A DNA stretch of 64,000 bases from Campylobacter sp. RM10537 (GCF_022369435.1 NZ_CP059597.1:1449383-1513382), one strand, 5' to 3'. Numbered from the stretch's first letter, positions 19,431 through 29,033 are shown. Notes: generated from the letters alone by a model not told the origin. Translations and numbers: made by a program.

Positions 19431-20510
19431 CTATTTTTTCATATTAGATACAATATCTAATGTAAGAAGTATAGAAATATCTTCAGCAGTTTTAATAAAC
19501 CTTTTATAAAAATAACTATTTTTATCTATTCTCAATTTATTTTCAGCTACAACTTTCTTGTAATTATTCACATATTTATCTAAAATAATTTTATAAATAG
19601 TTGCAAACTTAGTATCATTTATTATATTAGGATTTTTTGTATCTAATGAGTTGATATCTATTTTATTTTTTGCAATATATCCCATTATATCTTTTTTCAT
19701 TTTATATATATAATTAACCAAAGTAATAAATTTGATAAAACCAAATAGTGTTATACACTCATCATTCAGTGTATATATATTTAATTTATCATTTTTAATA
19801 TCCTTTTTTATATCATAATGCCCTATGATCTTAATATAACTTGGTTTAAATAGATTAAATTTAAAAGTAACTATACTAAAATATCCTGCTACATTTAGCA
19901 CTATCCTATCATCATTTAACGAAGATACTTCAATATCATCTGCTAATTCACTACAATAAATACACAATAAACAAATTATAGTTTCTATATTATTTTTAAC
20001 ATGATTATCTAATTTTAAATTTTCATATTTTTTTAGCATTAATTTTAATTTATGGGTTTTATTTATTAACTTATTAAATTCACCTCTATTAATATCCACA
20101 TAATCCAAACCGTTATAATCTGGGTTAAAATATGGAATTCTAGTGTTAATAAGATTATTATAAGATTCATTTATAAACATAGTATCCGATGAAATACTAT
20201 CATACCAAATATACTCGGAGAATTTAATAGCTGGATGGTTTAATTTGAATACTTTAAAAAAATTCAAAGTGTAATAAAATCCATGTATTGAAGATACTCC
20301 TTGATAATTATCCAATTCTATAGAAGGTATCTTCGGATTTATAAAATTAATAAATGTTGTACTAGATATTATATCATACTCAGAAAGAGTTCTTTCTCTA
20401 TCATTATTAAATAAAATTCTTATTAAATATAATATAAAACTATTATATTCACGTGATGCTTCTTTTTTTATATTAAATATATCTTTTAAGCTTACAGGTA
20501 TTTTTTTCAT
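19431..20510 (-). CDS. Orphan hypothetical protein, 359 aa
   Basis: No domain recognised. Soluble, with no signal peptide; Ile/Asn/Lys/Tyr-rich with heavy ATA and AAT codon use, more AT-rich than neighbours, which suggests transfer. Mixed beta and helix in appearance (VLNVAGYFSIVTFKFNLF, IKIIGHYDIKKD) and a moderately hydrophobic helix near 255-275. ATG 20510 has AAGGAAAAA upstream. Sits between a decayed zone and the tRNA-Leu gene, an accessory location. Could be a defence or phage-derived protein, but nothing proves it. Confidence 0.7.
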   Translation of the reverse strand: MKKIPVSLKDIFNIKKEASREYNSFILYLIRILFNNDRERTLSEYDIISSTTFINFINPKIPSIELDNYQGVSSIHGFYYTLNFFKVFKLNHPAIKFSEYIWYDSISSDTMFINESYNNLINTRIPYFNPDYNGLDYVDINRGEFNKLINKTHKLKLMLKKYENLKLDNHVKNNIETIICLLCIYCSELADDIEVSSLNDDRIVLNVAGYFSIVTFKFNLFKPSYIKIIGHYDIKKDIKNDKLNIYTLNDECITLFGFIKFITLVNYIYKMKKDIMGYIAKNKIDINSLDTKNPNIINDTKFATIYKIILDKYVNNYKKVVAENKLRIDKNSYFYKRFIKTAEDISILLTLDIVSNMKK

Positions 20511-20701
20511 AGTTTTTCCTTTTTTGTATGTTTATATCACTTACTTTTTATAAATTAACATTATTTATTTGATGTGTATTTTAGCATATATTTATTGTTT
20601 TTTACTTTGTAATAAATTAAATAAGTATATTTTTTAAAGTCTCTAGTTAAATTTATTATCGCTTTAATTTATAAATGATTTTAAAAACGAGAAAAATGAA
20701 G

Positions 20702-20786
20702 TGGTGCGGATGAAAGGACTTGAACCTTCACGCATTGCTGCACCAGATCCTAAGTCTGGCGTGTCTGCCAATTTCACCACATCCGC
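20702..20786 (-). tRNA. tRNA-Leu (anticodon TAG)
   Basis: 85 nt including encoded CCA; acceptor GCGGATG pairs CATCCGC; loop CTTAGGA gives TAG; long variable arm as expected for Leu. Last of five tRNA genes. Confidence 0.95.
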
Positions 20787-20790
20787 AAAG

Positions 20791-20867
20791 TGGTACGCTC
20801 AAGAGGATTCGAACCTCTGACCTACGGCTTAGAAGGCCGTTGCTCTATCCAGCTGAGCTATGAACGC
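20791..20867 (-). tRNA. tRNA-Arg (anticodon TCT)
   Basis: Loop CTTCTAA with stem ACGGC/GCCGT; standard GGTTCGAATCC T arm; encoded CCA. The first acceptor pair is G-U. Confidence 0.95.
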
Positions 20868-20876
20868 ATAAAAGGT

Positions 20877-20953
20877 TGGTACGCCCGATAGGAATCGAAC
20901 CCATAACCTACAGATCCGAAGTCTGTCGCTCTATCCAGTTGAGCTACGGGCGC
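20877..20953 (-). tRNA. tRNA-Arg (anticodon TCG)
   Basis: Loop CTTCGGA with stem ACAGA/TCTGT; T arm GGTTCGATTCC; encoded CCA. Confidence 0.93.
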
Positions 20954-20958
20954 TCTGA

Positions 20959-21036
20959 TGGGGTGAGTGATGGGAATCGAACCCACGACCCTCAGGACCA
21001 CAATCTGATGCTCTAACCGACTGAGCTACACTCACC
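20959..21036 (-). tRNA. tRNA-His (anticodon GTG)
   Basis: Loop TTGTGGT with stem TCAGA/CCTGA. The extra G at -1 faces C73, the hallmark of tRNA-His. Encoded CCA. Confidence 0.96.
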
Positions 21037-21051
21037 ATTTTATAATTAAAA

Positions 21052-21129
21052 TGGTCGGGGTGAAAGGATTCGAACCTTCGGCCCCTTGGTCCCAAACCAA
21101 GTGCGCTAACCAGACTGCGCTACACCCCG
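21052..21129 (-). tRNA. tRNA-Pro (anticodon TGG)
   Basis: Loop TTTGGGA with stem CTTGG/CCAAG; acceptor CGGGGTG/CACCCCG; encoded CCA. First gene of the cluster after its promoter. Confidence 0.96.
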
Positions 21130-21144
21130 AATTTAAAAACTAGT

Positions 21145-21173
21145 ATTCTATCAAAAAAGAAATCATAAGTCAA
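21145..21173 (-). promoter_or_regulatory. Promoter of the five-tRNA cluster
   Basis: TTGACT (21173-21168), 17-nt spacer, TAGAAT (21150-21145) on the minus strand, about 16 nt before tRNA-Pro. A real -35 box, unlike most promoters here, as expected for stable RNA. Confidence 0.8.
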
Positions 21174-21178
21174 GAAAT

Positions 21179-22021
21179 TTATTCTCTAATGCGTAAAAAA
21201 ACTGGAAAGCGTGGAAGTGAATTCTTAGTAAATCCGCTAAATTTATAGGTAATAATAGCTCCTATGGAAGGTGGATTTTTTCTATCTTTATCTTTTAATC
21301 CACTACCTATTTTGATGATTTTATTATCTATTGTTTTGCATATTAAAGCACCGATTTGATTTTCAAATTTACCCTTGCCCTTTGTATAGCCAATCACTTG
21401 ACATTCTGCATCATTATAGGGTTTTAATTTCAAAGCTTGTTTGCTTCTACCTCTTTCATAAGAACCTAAATTTTTGCGTATAACCACACCTTCGCCTTTA
21501 TTTTTTACAATATTTTCATAAAAATCATTTAAATGTTTTTCATTTTTAATGGGAATTTGTGGAATGATTTTTATATATGGATTAGAATTTTCTTGTAAGT
21601 ATTTTTCTAAAACTTGAAGTCTATTTTCAAGACTGCAAGGATTAAGATTAAATTCTTCACAAGCATTAGGTACATCAAAAACATTATAGCTCACTTTTTT
21701 CCATAAATTTATATCTATATGTGTTGTTCTTATGAGAGAAGAAATTGAATCAAAATTATTTCTACCCATCCAAAGTTCTCCATCAAGAACAAAGGAAGGA
21801 AAATTTTTCATAAAAAAAGAAGGTGGTGTTATGATTTGATCCTTTCGAGTTTTTAAGGTTTTTCCATTCCAAATTCCACGAACACCGTCAAGCTTTTCAC
21901 TCATTACATATTCATGCAAATTTTTATTTTGAAAATCTTGCTTGTTAAATTGGGTTAAAAGCAAGATTTCATCAGCAAAAGACAAAGAATAGAAGCAAAA
22001 TAAAAAGAAAATTTTAATCAA
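21179..22021 (-). CDS. Exported ATP-dependent DNA ligase (LigE type)
   Basis: 280 aa. Signal peptide MIKIFFLFCFYSLSFA followed by a minimal ATP-dependent ligase: SEKLDGVRG with the adenylated Lys43, DGELWMGR, EGVVIRK, LKLKPYNDAEC (motif V) and an OB-fold C-terminus. No extra DNA-binding domains. LigE-type enzymes are predicted to act in the periplasm and are linked to DNA uptake or extracellular DNA. The start overlaps the cgpA stop (ATGA), so it is translated with cgpA. Confidence 0.88.
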   Translation of the reverse strand: MIKIFFLFCFYSLSFADEILLLTQFNKQDFQNKNLHEYVMSEKLDGVRGIWNGKTLKTRKDQIITPPSFFMKNFPSFVLDGELWMGRNNFDSISSLIRTTHIDINLWKKVSYNVFDVPNACEEFNLNPCSLENRLQVLEKYLQENSNPYIKIIPQIPIKNEKHLNDFYENIVKNKGEGVVIRKNLGSYERGRSKQALKLKPYNDAECQVIGYTKGKGKFENQIGALICKTIDNKIIKIGSGLKDKDRKNPPSIGAIITYKFSGFTKNSLPRFPVFLRIRE

Positions 22022-22674
22022 GATAAATGAACCATATATCCTGTAGAATCTTTTTGTATATTATAATTATACACACCATCAAGATAAATCACGAGTCTAT
22101 AATATCCTTTGTGAGATCCAAAATCTATACGTTTAAATATAGAATTTTTAAGACGTATATTTTTAGTCGGATAAATTGATGTGGATTTAAAATCAATAAT
22201 AATCTTACTAGGATTGCCTACCGAAAAATCACTGATAAGGTCATCTTGAGTATTTAATTTAATCTTATTTTTATAAACAGTATAAGATATAAAATCATAA
22301 ATTTTAGCAATTTGCAAAGGAATATCGACTTCTGTTGTTTTATTTGTTTCTTGACTAGTATTTTGCGGTATAGTAACAGAAACATCTAAAATTTTTGAAG
22401 GCTCTGGAGTTTTAGAATGTGTTAAAACATAAGCATCATGCCAATTGATACTTTTATTAATATCAACATTTAATTTATCTTCACTGCCATCTGCTTTAAT
22501 ATAGTGAAAGGTAATGCCTTTTAAAATTCTTGCATCAGAATTAAATCTAAAAGTTCTTTCTTGAAATTCTTGTGGTACAATCATTTTTTCTTTTGTTTCT
22601 ACTTTAAAGGGATTTTCATCAGCATTCAAAAAAGATGTAAAAATTAAAAATATTGTCAAAATTCTAGTTTTCAT
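22018..22674 (-). CDS. cgpA: Periplasmic AMIN-like glycoprotein CgpA
   Basis: 218 aa with a signal peptide cleaved near residue 18 (FLNA). The C-terminal beta-rich part (SKIIIDFKSTSI, RIDFGSHKGYYRLVIYLDG) resembles an AMIN domain, which binds peptidoglycan or envelope partners. Two N-glycosylation sequons D/E-x-N-x-S/T are present: DINKS (Asn73) and ETNKT (Asn111), consistent with the known C. jejuni Pgl-glycosylated protein CgpA. Overlaps the FtsB-like gene upstream by 11 nt and ligE downstream by 4 nt. Confidence 0.8.
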   Translation of the reverse strand: MKTRILTIFLIFTSFLNADENPFKVETKEKMIVPQEFQERTFRFNSDARILKGITFHYIKADGSEDKLNVDINKSINWHDAYVLTHSKTPEPSKILDVSVTIPQNTSQETNKTTEVDIPLQIAKIYDFISYTVYKNKIKLNTQDDLISDFSVGNPSKIIIDFKSTSIYPTKNIRLKNSIFKRIDFGSHKGYYRLVIYLDGVYNYNIQKDSTGYMVHLS

Positions 22675-22936
22675 TTGGATACAATCCTTTTAATTCAAAA
22701 TAATCTTTTTGGGCTTTAGCATTTTGCTTTTTAAGTAAAGATATCTGCTTAGTTAAATCTTCTTTGGTGGCCTCTAAGGAAAGTAAAGTATCTAAGGAAT
22801 ATTGTCCAAAAAGCATATTTCCAAAATAAATCGCTCCAACAACAACTATTAAAGCCCAACAAAACATTTTTACAATATGAACATAAAAGCCTTTTTTCTT
22901 AGTGCTTTCATCATATTCTTTTAATAAATCACTCAG
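22664..22936 (-). CDS. FtsB/DivIC-like small membrane protein
   Basis: 90 aa if started at CTG 22936: short cytoplasmic tail, one membrane helix ([19 protein letters not shown]), then a coiled coil ([21 protein letters not shown]), the layout of FtsB/DivIC divisome proteins. No ATG, GTG or TTG is in frame before Met24, which lies at the helix edge; CTG sits 9 nt after AGGAG inside the end of eno, so a rare CTG start is likely. The minimal alternative is ATG 22867 (67 aa). Confidence 0.7.
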   Translation of the reverse strand: MSDLLKEYDESTKKKGFYVHIVKMFCWALIVVVGAIYFGNMLFGQYSLDTLLSLEATKEDLTKQISLLKKQNAKAQKDYFELKGLYPNEN

Positions 22937-24177
22937 AGTTTCTCTCCTAAATATTCATCATTATCTAACTCTATCTCAAGCAAACGATTATACTTTGCAG
23001 TTCTTTCCCCACGTGCCAAAGCACCAGTTTTAATCTGTCCTGTATTTAAAGCAACAGCAAAATCAGCAATAAAAGTATCTTCGCTTTCCCCACTTCTATG
23101 AGACATGATACATTTATAATTATTTCTTTGAGCTAAACGCACAGTTTTCATTGTTTGAGTAATAGTTCCAATTTGATTTGGCTTTATTAAAACAGCATTA
23201 GCTATTTTTTTAATAATACCCTCTCGTAAAATATCTTCATTGGTGACAAATAAGTCATCTCCAACGAGCTGAATTTTATCTCCTAATTTCTGAGTAAGCT
23301 TAATCCATCCATCAAAGTCATTTTCAGCTAAACCATCTTCAATACTAAAAATAGGATATTTTGAACAAAGTTCAATATATTTTTCAATCAAATCATCGCT
23401 AGAAAGAGCCCTACCTTCTATATGATATTTACCATCTTTAAAAAATTCAGTACTTGCTACATCTAAAGCTAATTTAATATTTTTTTCATATCCGGTTTTT
23501 TTAATACATGTCATTAAAAGTTCTAATGCTTCTTCATTACTAGATAAATTAGGGGCAAAACCGCCCTCATCTCCCAAAGCTGTAGAATGTCCAAGACTTT
23601 CTAATTCTTTTTTCAAATTAGCATAAATTTCACAAACTGATCTCAAAGCCTCTTTAAAACTTGAAAAACCAAAAGGCATAATCATAAATTCTTGAAAATC
23701 TATATTGTTGTTTGCATGGGCTCCCCCATTAATAATATTACACATCGGAATAGGTAAAATACTTGCATTAACTCCACCCAAATAACGATAGAGGGGGATA
23801 TTTAAAGAATTAGCAGCAGCACGTGCTAAGGCCATAGAAACACCTAAAGTCGCATTGGCTCCAATTTTAGAATAATTATTAGTCCCATCAAGCTCTTTTA
23901 ATACCTCATCAAGTTGAGTTTGATTATACGCATCAAGCCCTATAATATTCTCAGCGATAATTTCATTGACATTTGAGATAGCATTTAAAACACCTTTTCC
24001 AAAAAATCTTTCATCATTATCGCGTAATTCTAAAGCCTCTTTTGAACCAGTGCTTGCACCACTTGGAACTATAGCAGATCCAATACTCCCATCATTTAAC
24101 ATTATTTCTGTTTTAAGAGTAGGATTACCCCTACTATCTAAAACCTCAAAGGCTCTTACATCTTCAATCAATAGCAT
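22933..24177 (-). CDS. eno: Enolase
   Basis: 414 aa; converts 2-phosphoglycerate to phosphoenolpyruvate. Motifs: [77 protein letters not shown] 24177 is chosen over one five codons earlier because it gives the usual [14 protein letters not shown] start and follows recA by one base. Confidence 0.97.
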   Translation of the reverse strand: MLLIEDVRAFEVLDSRGNPTLKTEIMLNDGSIGSAIVPSGASTGSKEALELRDNDERFFGKGVLNAISNVNEIIAENIIGLDAYNQTQLDEVLKELDGTNNYSKIGANATLGVSMALARAAANSLNIPLYRYLGGVNASILPIPMCNIINGGAHANNNIDFQEFMIMPFGFSSFKEALRSVCEIYANLKKELESLGHSTALGDEGGFAPNLSSNEEALELLMTCIKKTGYEKNIKLALDVASTEFFKDGKYHIEGRALSSDDLIEKYIELCSKYPIFSIEDGLAENDFDGWIKLTQKLGDKIQLVGDDLFVTNEDILREGIIKKIANAVLIKPNQIGTITQTMKTVRLAQRNNYKCIMSHRSGESEDTFIADFAVALNTGQIKTGALARGERTAKYNRLLEIELDNDEYLGEKL

Positions 24178-24178
24178 C

Positions 24179-25207
24179 TTAATCCTCTTCATCGTTTTCA
24201 GAGGCGCTGATCATACCTTCAACACCTATGGAATTTTGAATTTCTTTAGTAATTTCCTCAGCTACTTCAGGATTTTCTTTTAAAAATGCTTTTGAATTTT
24301 CTCTACCTTGTCCCAATTTTTTATCTTTATAAGAAAACCAAGCACCACTTTTATCTACAATATCAAGTTTAACACCATAATCAATCAATTCACCTTCACG
24401 ACTCAAGCCCTCTCCAAACATCACATCAAATTCAGCTTGTCTAAATGGAGGAGCGACTTTATTTTTAACCACTTTTACTTTCACGCGATTGCCTATAACC
24501 TCTTCACTTTGCTTTAAACTTGCTACTTTTCTAACATCTAAACGCACAGAGGCATAAAATTTAAGTGCATTCCCTCCAGTTGTCGTTTCTGGAGTTCCAT
24601 AACCCATAGCACCTATTTTCATACGAATTTGATTAATAAAAATAACCGTTGTATTCATCTTATGCACAATACCAGTAAGTTTTCTTAAGGCTTGCGACAT
24701 CAATCTTGCTTGAAGACCTACATGCTGATCTCCCATATCACCCTCAATTTCTGCTTTTGGTGTTAAAGCAGCTACGCTATCAACAACAATAAGATCGATA
24801 GCACCGCTTCTAGCTATTGTTTCTACAATTTCCAATGCTTGCTCGCCAAAATCAGGTTGAGAAATATAAAGATTATCTGTATCAACGCCCAAATTTCTAG
24901 CATATTTAACATCTAACGCATGCTCTGCATCTATAAAAGCACAAATTCCACCCGCTTTTTGACATTCTGCAATAATATGAAGAGTAAGAGTTGTTTTACC
25001 AGAACTTTCAGGACCATAAATTTCAATAATTCTTCCTTTAGGTATGCCTCCTATACCTAAAGCAAGATCTAAGCCAACTGATCCAGTACTTATACTATCA
25101 ATTTGTTCAACTTCCTTATCTCCTAGCCTTAAAATTGTCCCTTTTCCAAAAGCTTTATCAAGGCTTTTTAAGGCTGCATCTAAAGATTTTTTCTTATTAT
25201 CGTCCAT
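24179..25207 (-). CDS. recA: Recombinase RecA
   Basis: 342 aa. Walker A GPESSGKT near 65-72, Walker [11 protein letters not shown] near 140, loop-2 [25 protein letters not shown]. Homologous recombination and natural transformation; also the enzyme needed for the flgE cassette exchange proposed at 58-63 kb. Operon recA-eno-FtsB-like-cgpA-ligE. Confidence 0.98.
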   Translation of the reverse strand: MDDNKKKSLDAALKSLDKAFGKGTILRLGDKEVEQIDSISTGSVGLDLALGIGGIPKGRIIEIYGPESSGKTTLTLHIIAECQKAGGICAFIDAEHALDVKYARNLGVDTDNLYISQPDFGEQALEIVETIARSGAIDLIVVDSVAALTPKAEIEGDMGDQHVGLQARLMSQALRKLTGIVHKMNTTVIFINQIRMKIGAMGYGTPETTTGGNALKFYASVRLDVRKVASLKQSEEVIGNRVKVKVVKNKVAPPFRQAEFDVMFGEGLSREGELIDYGVKLDIVDKSGAWFSYKDKKLGQGRENSKAFLKENPEVAEEITKEIQNSIGVEGMISASENDEED

Positions 25208-25340
25208 TATATTCCTTAAAAAATTTTAATTTAAGAATTCTACAAAATAAAATTAAATAATGTTTTATTTTTATAAATTTTTAAATGAAATTTTATAAAA
25301 TAATTTCAATAAAAAAATTACTTAAGGTTAAACTACACAA

Positions 25341-26204
25341 ATGAAAAAAACGATAACAGTTGCACACTCTCCAGATGCTGATGATATATTTATGTTTATG
25401 GCGATTCATTTTGGCTGGGTAGGCAATCATTTTAATTATAAAAATACTGCTTTAGATATACAAACTCTTAATGAATTTGCGCTAAAAAATGAATTTGATG
25501 CTAGTGCTATTTCTTTTGGACTTTATCCATTAATCGCCAAAGAATACGCACTTTTACGCACAGCAGTAAGTTTTGGTCAAGGCTATGGTCCTAAACTAAT
25601 TAAGAAAAAAAATAGCCGGTTAAAAAGAAATTTCAAAGTTGCCCTTAGTGGCGCTAATACAACCAATGCCTTAATTTTTCGCATGAAATATCCCGAAGCT
25701 AAAATCATTTATAAAAACTTTTTAGATATTGAAAATTCAGTTTTAAGTGGAGAAGTGGATGCTGGGGTATTAATTCATGAAAGTATTTTAGACTTTAATC
25801 AAAATCTTTGCGTAGAGGCTGAAATTTGGGATATATGGCTGGAATTAGCTAGAGAAAATTTACCTTTACCTTTGGGTGGAATGGCTTTGCGTCGATCTTT
25901 GCCTTTAAATGATGCTATTGAAATTGAAAAAGATTTAACTCTTGCCGTAAAAATCGCCGATTCAAATCGCAAAATTATAGCTCCAATGTTACTAGAAAGA
26001 AATCTAATCCGCGTGGATAAAGAAAAACTTGATACTTATCTTAATCTCTATGCAAATAAGAATTCTATTAGTATGAATGAAATTCAATTTAAAGCTATTG
26101 ATACATTGTTTAGATTGGGTTATGATTACAAATTCTATGATAAAATTATAAATGTAAATGATTATCTTATACCTAGCGAATATAAACAAGCAAGAAATTC
26201 TTAA
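25341..26204 (+). CDS. MqnA/MqnD-family protein (futalosine menaquinone pathway)
   Basis: 287 aa, periplasmic-binding-like fold of the MqnA/MqnD family without a signal peptide: HSPDADDIFMFMAIHFGWV at the N-terminus, LNEFALKNEFDASAISFGLYPLIA, YGPKLI, VDAGVLIHES, LPLPLGGMALRR. Campylobacter makes menaquinone through futalosine. The SPDADD start and GG motif favour the MqnD branch (1,4-dihydroxy-6-naphthoate synthase), but I cannot exclude another member. RBS AAGG. Divergent from recA. Confidence 0.75.
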   Translation: MKKTITVAHSPDADDIFMFMAIHFGWVGNHFNYKNTALDIQTLNEFALKNEFDASAISFGLYPLIAKEYALLRTAVSFGQGYGPKLIKKKNSRLKRNFKVALSGANTTNALIFRMKYPEAKIIYKNFLDIENSVLSGEVDAGVLIHESILDFNQNLCVEAEIWDIWLELARENLPLPLGGMALRRSLPLNDAIEIEKDLTLAVKIADSNRKIIAPMLLERNLIRVDKEKLDTYLNLYANKNSISMNEIQFKAIDTLFRLGYDYKFYDKIINVNDYLIPSEYKQARNS

Positions 26205-26213
26205 GGAGAAAAC

Positions 26214-26483
26214 ATGGATGAAGGTACTTTAGTTGGATTAGGGGTCCAAACTTTTAAAATCACACTTTTGCTATCTTTACCTATGCTTTTAGCAGGTTTG
26301 ATCGCGGGTTTGATTATCAGTATATTTCAAGCAACAACACAAATCAATGAAATGACACTTTCTTTTGTGCCTAAAATTATTTTAGTAGTCATTGTAATCA
26401 TCTTCTTAATGCCTTGGATGACAACTACGATGATTGATTTTACGCGAAATATCCTCAATCAAATTCCAACTTTTATTAAATGA
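26214..26483 (+). CDS. fliQ: Flagellar export apparatus protein FliQ
   Basis: 89 aa, two membrane helices, with the family pattern LLLSLPMLLAGLIAGLIISIFQATTQINEMTLSFVPK split by a Gly-rich turn. Part of the FliPQR gate. AAGGAG RBS; the stop overlaps the murB start (ATGA). Confidence 0.95.
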   Translation: MDEGTLVGLGVQTFKITLLLSLPMLLAGLIAGLIISIFQATTQINEMTLSFVPKIILVVIVIIFLMPWMTTTMIDFTRNILNQIPTFIK

Positions 26484-27256
26484 TTATTGATTTTAAAAAA
26501 TATTCATCTGTTCGCATAGGCGATGAATTTGAAGTTCAAATTTTAGATCAAATCAGTGATTTTGAAGGTTTTTTAATAGGAGGGGCTAATAATTTACTCA
26601 TGAGCCCTAAGCCAAAAAATATAGGAATTTTAGGTGAAAAATTTGATTTTATTGAAATTCTAGATCAAAAATTAGATTTTTTGCATCTTCGCATAGGGTG
26701 CAGAACTAATTCTAGAAAAATATATAATTTTGCCAAACAAAATAATCTTTGTGGCTTTGAATACCTTAGTAAAATTCCTGGCACCTTAGGAGGACTTTTG
26801 AAAATGAATGCGGGGCTTAAAGGAGAATGCATCAGTCAAAATTTAATCAAAATCGCTACTTCAAAAGGCGAAATTTTGCGTGAAAATATCGATTTTGATT
26901 ATAGATTTTGTCCTTTAAAAATGCCTTTTTTTTGGGCAGAATTTAAATTAGAATTTGGCTTTGATCACGTAAAAGATAAAACTTTAAAAAATGCTAGAAA
27001 CAATCAACCTAGTGGAGCAAGTTTTGGCTCCATTTTTAAAAACCCTCAAGGAGATTTTGCTGGACGTTTAATTGAGGCTGTTGGCTTAAAGGGTTTTAGC
27101 AAAGGTGATGCAATGCTAAGCGATAAACACGCTAATTTTCTCATCAATAAAAAACATGCAAGTTATGAAGATGCGATCTTTTTGATTGAACTTGCAAGAA
27201 AAAAAGTTTTTGAAGAATTTGGAATCATGTTAGAAAATGAAGTCATTATTATTTAA
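26480..27256 (+). CDS. murB: UDP-N-acetylenolpyruvoylglucosamine reductase
   Basis: 258 aa; FAD enzyme reducing UDP-GlcNAc-enolpyruvate in peptidoglycan synthesis. Motifs: GGANNLLMS, SKIPGTLGG, QPSGASFGSIFKNP with the catalytic Ser, and the terminal FGIMLENEV Glu. Short, as in other epsilonproteobacteria. Coupled to fliQ. Confidence 0.95.
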   Translation: MIIDFKKYSSVRIGDEFEVQILDQISDFEGFLIGGANNLLMSPKPKNIGILGEKFDFIEILDQKLDFLHLRIGCRTNSRKIYNFAKQNNLCGFEYLSKIPGTLGGLLKMNAGLKGECISQNLIKIATSKGEILRENIDFDYRFCPLKMPFFWAEFKLEFGFDHVKDKTLKNARNNQPSGASFGSIFKNPQGDFAGRLIEAVGLKGFSKGDAMLSDKHANFLINKKHASYEDAIFLIELARKKVFEEFGIMLENEVIII

Positions 27257-27292
27257 TTTTTATTCTTATTAATTCAAAATACAGGAAAAAAT

Positions 27293-27466
27293 ATGCAAAT
27301 TTATATCAATTTAGAAGAAATGAATAAATGGCAAATCAAAGATGAACTTAGAAAAATTCTATCTCAACTTGATCCTATAAGTGCACATGAAATAGCAAAA
27401 GAATTAAGAGAAGAATTTTTAAGCATTGAAGAATTACAAGAAAAAATTAAAAACATTAATGCATAA
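27293..27466 (+). CDS. Small helical hypothetical protein, 57 aa
   Basis: ATG 27293 with AGGAAAA upstream. Acidic and helical (EEMNKWQIKDELRKIL, AHEIAKELREEFLSIEEL), no Cys or membrane helix. Lies between murB and the convergent periplasmic gene and ends in the shared terminator. Not recognised; the clean RBS and codon use suggest it is real. Confidence 0.65.
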   Translation: MQIYINLEEMNKWQIKDELRKILSQLDPISAHEIAKELREEFLSIEELQEKIKNINA

Positions 27467-27485
27467 AATTAATGCATCAATGTTT
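27451..27485. terminator. Bidirectional terminator
   Basis: AAACATT-A-ATGCAT pairs with ATGCAT-C-AATGTTT (one mismatch, 7-nt loop). It contains the stop codons of both convergent genes and runs into T5 on the plus strand. Confidence 0.8.
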
Positions 27486-28218
27486 TTACTTCTTTATCGA
27501 TAACTTCTGATAGCATTTTAGGCATTTCATCTATGACATTTTGATAATTTTTGCTTAAATTTTTAACATTAAGGGCAAAATTTAATTTTACATTTTTTGC
27601 TTTAAGAATTTTACCGTTATCTAAAGAAATAATCTTGAAATTGATTTTAGCAACAGCATCTTTAGTTAGGGTTATGAAATAATTCGTAGTAATTACATAA
27701 AAATCATCCAAATTAATCACGATAAGATAATCTATTGATTTGGTATAAATTTTATTTTTTTCATGCATCAAAAAAGGGCTAACATTTATCATTTTAGCAT
27801 CTTTAGGGCTAAATCTTGATAAAATTTTAGAATTTTGATATAAATTATTTGCTATAGAATTTGCAAAATTTAATTTTAAATCATTAATCAATCTTTTAGA
27901 AAATAAAGTTGAAAACTCTTTAGCATCAACACTAACCCCATCAGATAAATATCCAAAATTTTTTCTAAAGCTTAAAACAATAGCAAAATCCTTGTCTTTA
28001 TCTTTAACTAAAATAGGCTTTTTTTCAATCAAACTTGAGCTATCAAAAACTGCTTTTTGATCATCTAAATTAGAATTAATTACATTTTGTCCAAGATCTA
28101 TCAATTCGAAATTATCTTCACTTGGCTTTAATTTAATAATCTTTTTTTGCGATAAATTACTGGCAAAAAGATTCGAATTTAAAAACAAACTTATAAATAA
28201 AACAAACAATAATTTCAT
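27469..28218 (-). CDS. Periplasmic hypothetical protein, 249 aa
   Basis: Signal peptide MKLLFVLFISLFLNSNLFA, then a soluble domain with alternating beta-strands (IDYLIVINLDDFYVITTNYFITL, AVAKINFKIISLDNG) and a helical end. Resembles C. jejuni Cj1680c (from memory), no known function. Follows cysQ by 17 nt, probably one transcript. Confidence 0.75.
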   Translation of the reverse strand: MKLLFVLFISLFLNSNLFASNLSQKKIIKLKPSEDNFELIDLGQNVINSNLDDQKAVFDSSSLIEKKPILVKDKDKDFAIVLSFRKNFGYLSDGVSVDAKEFSTLFSKRLINDLKLNFANSIANNLYQNSKILSRFSPKDAKMINVSPFLMHEKNKIYTKSIDYLIVINLDDFYVITTNYFITLTKDAVAKINFKIISLDNGKILKAKNVKLNFALNVKNLSKNYQNVIDEMPKMLSEVIDKEVKTLMH

Positions 28219-28235
28219 TAATTATCCTTTAATAA

Positions 28236-28997
28236 TTATAAAAAATCTTTTAAAAAGTTTTTTTTAGAAACACATATGAAAAATTGCGATCTATGCTCCA
28301 AAGGACTATAAGAAATTAAATTTTTATCCAACATCCCCATAAAACCACCATTTAAATTGACTAAAAAATCTCCAGCTGCTATATCCCAAATATTTAATCT
28401 CTCAAGACGTCTATAAATTCCTGCTCTACCCTCTAAAATAGCACAAAATTTAAGTCCAGAGCCAATATTAATAGCTTCTAATTTATATTTTTGTGCAAAT
28501 TCTAAATCAATTTTGCTTAAATGATTGACACTTAATAAAGCTTTAAATTGATTATTCTTAAACTGTTTTTCATCTATATTTAAATACTGGTTATTTTTAT
28601 AAACTTTGCTTTTTTTATGTCCATAATAAATATCTTCAGTTGATGGACTTTTAATAAGCGATAAAATAGGTCGATTCTCATGAATCAAAGAAATCATGAT
28701 GCAAAATTCATCCGAACCTTTTAAAAATCCACTTGTTCCATCAAGTGGATCAATCAGCCAAAAAGTTTGTAAATTTTCACTTTCTTTTTGACTTAAAATT
28801 TTTTCTTCAGATAAAACTTTTATATCTGTTTTTCCTAAAATATCATTTAAAATTTGATCAGATGCTAAATCAGCTGAAGTTAAAACTGAGCCATCTTGCT
28901 TTTTCCAATCTTTTAAATTTTTTCGCTCTTGCATAATAGCCTTAGAAGCCTTATTTGCAGCCTCAATAGCAAGTTCTAACCAATAATCCAAGCGCAT
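28236..28997 (-). CDS. cysQ: 3'(2'),5'-bisphosphate nucleotidase CysQ-like
   Basis: 253 aa of the inositol monophosphatase fold: LTSADLASD, LSEE, WLIDPLDGTSGF (metal site) and WDIAAGDFLV near the C-terminus. Hydrolyses PAP or acts on capsule-type substrates. ATG 28997 has AAGGAAAAT upstream; an ATG six codons earlier lacks one. The C. jejuni homologue is named cysQ although sulfate assimilation is absent, so the natural substrate is uncertain. Confidence 0.85.
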   Translation of the reverse strand: MRLDYWLELAIEAANKASKAIMQERKNLKDWKKQDGSVLTSADLASDQILNDILGKTDIKVLSEEKILSQKESENLQTFWLIDPLDGTSGFLKGSDEFCIMISLIHENRPILSLIKSPSTEDIYYGHKKSKVYKNNQYLNIDEKQFKNNQFKALLSVNHLSKIDLEFAQKYKLEAINIGSGLKFCAILEGRAGIYRRLERLNIWDIAAGDFLVNLNGGFMGMLDKNLISYSPLEHRSQFFICVSKKNFLKDFL

Positions 28998-29033
28998 TAT
29001 TTTCCTTAATTTCAAATTTTACAAATCTAAATA

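Noticed and set aside
20702..21129. CRISPR array or other repeat at the tRNA cluster
   Set aside because: The repeated T-arm and acceptor similarities are explained by five standard tRNA genes.
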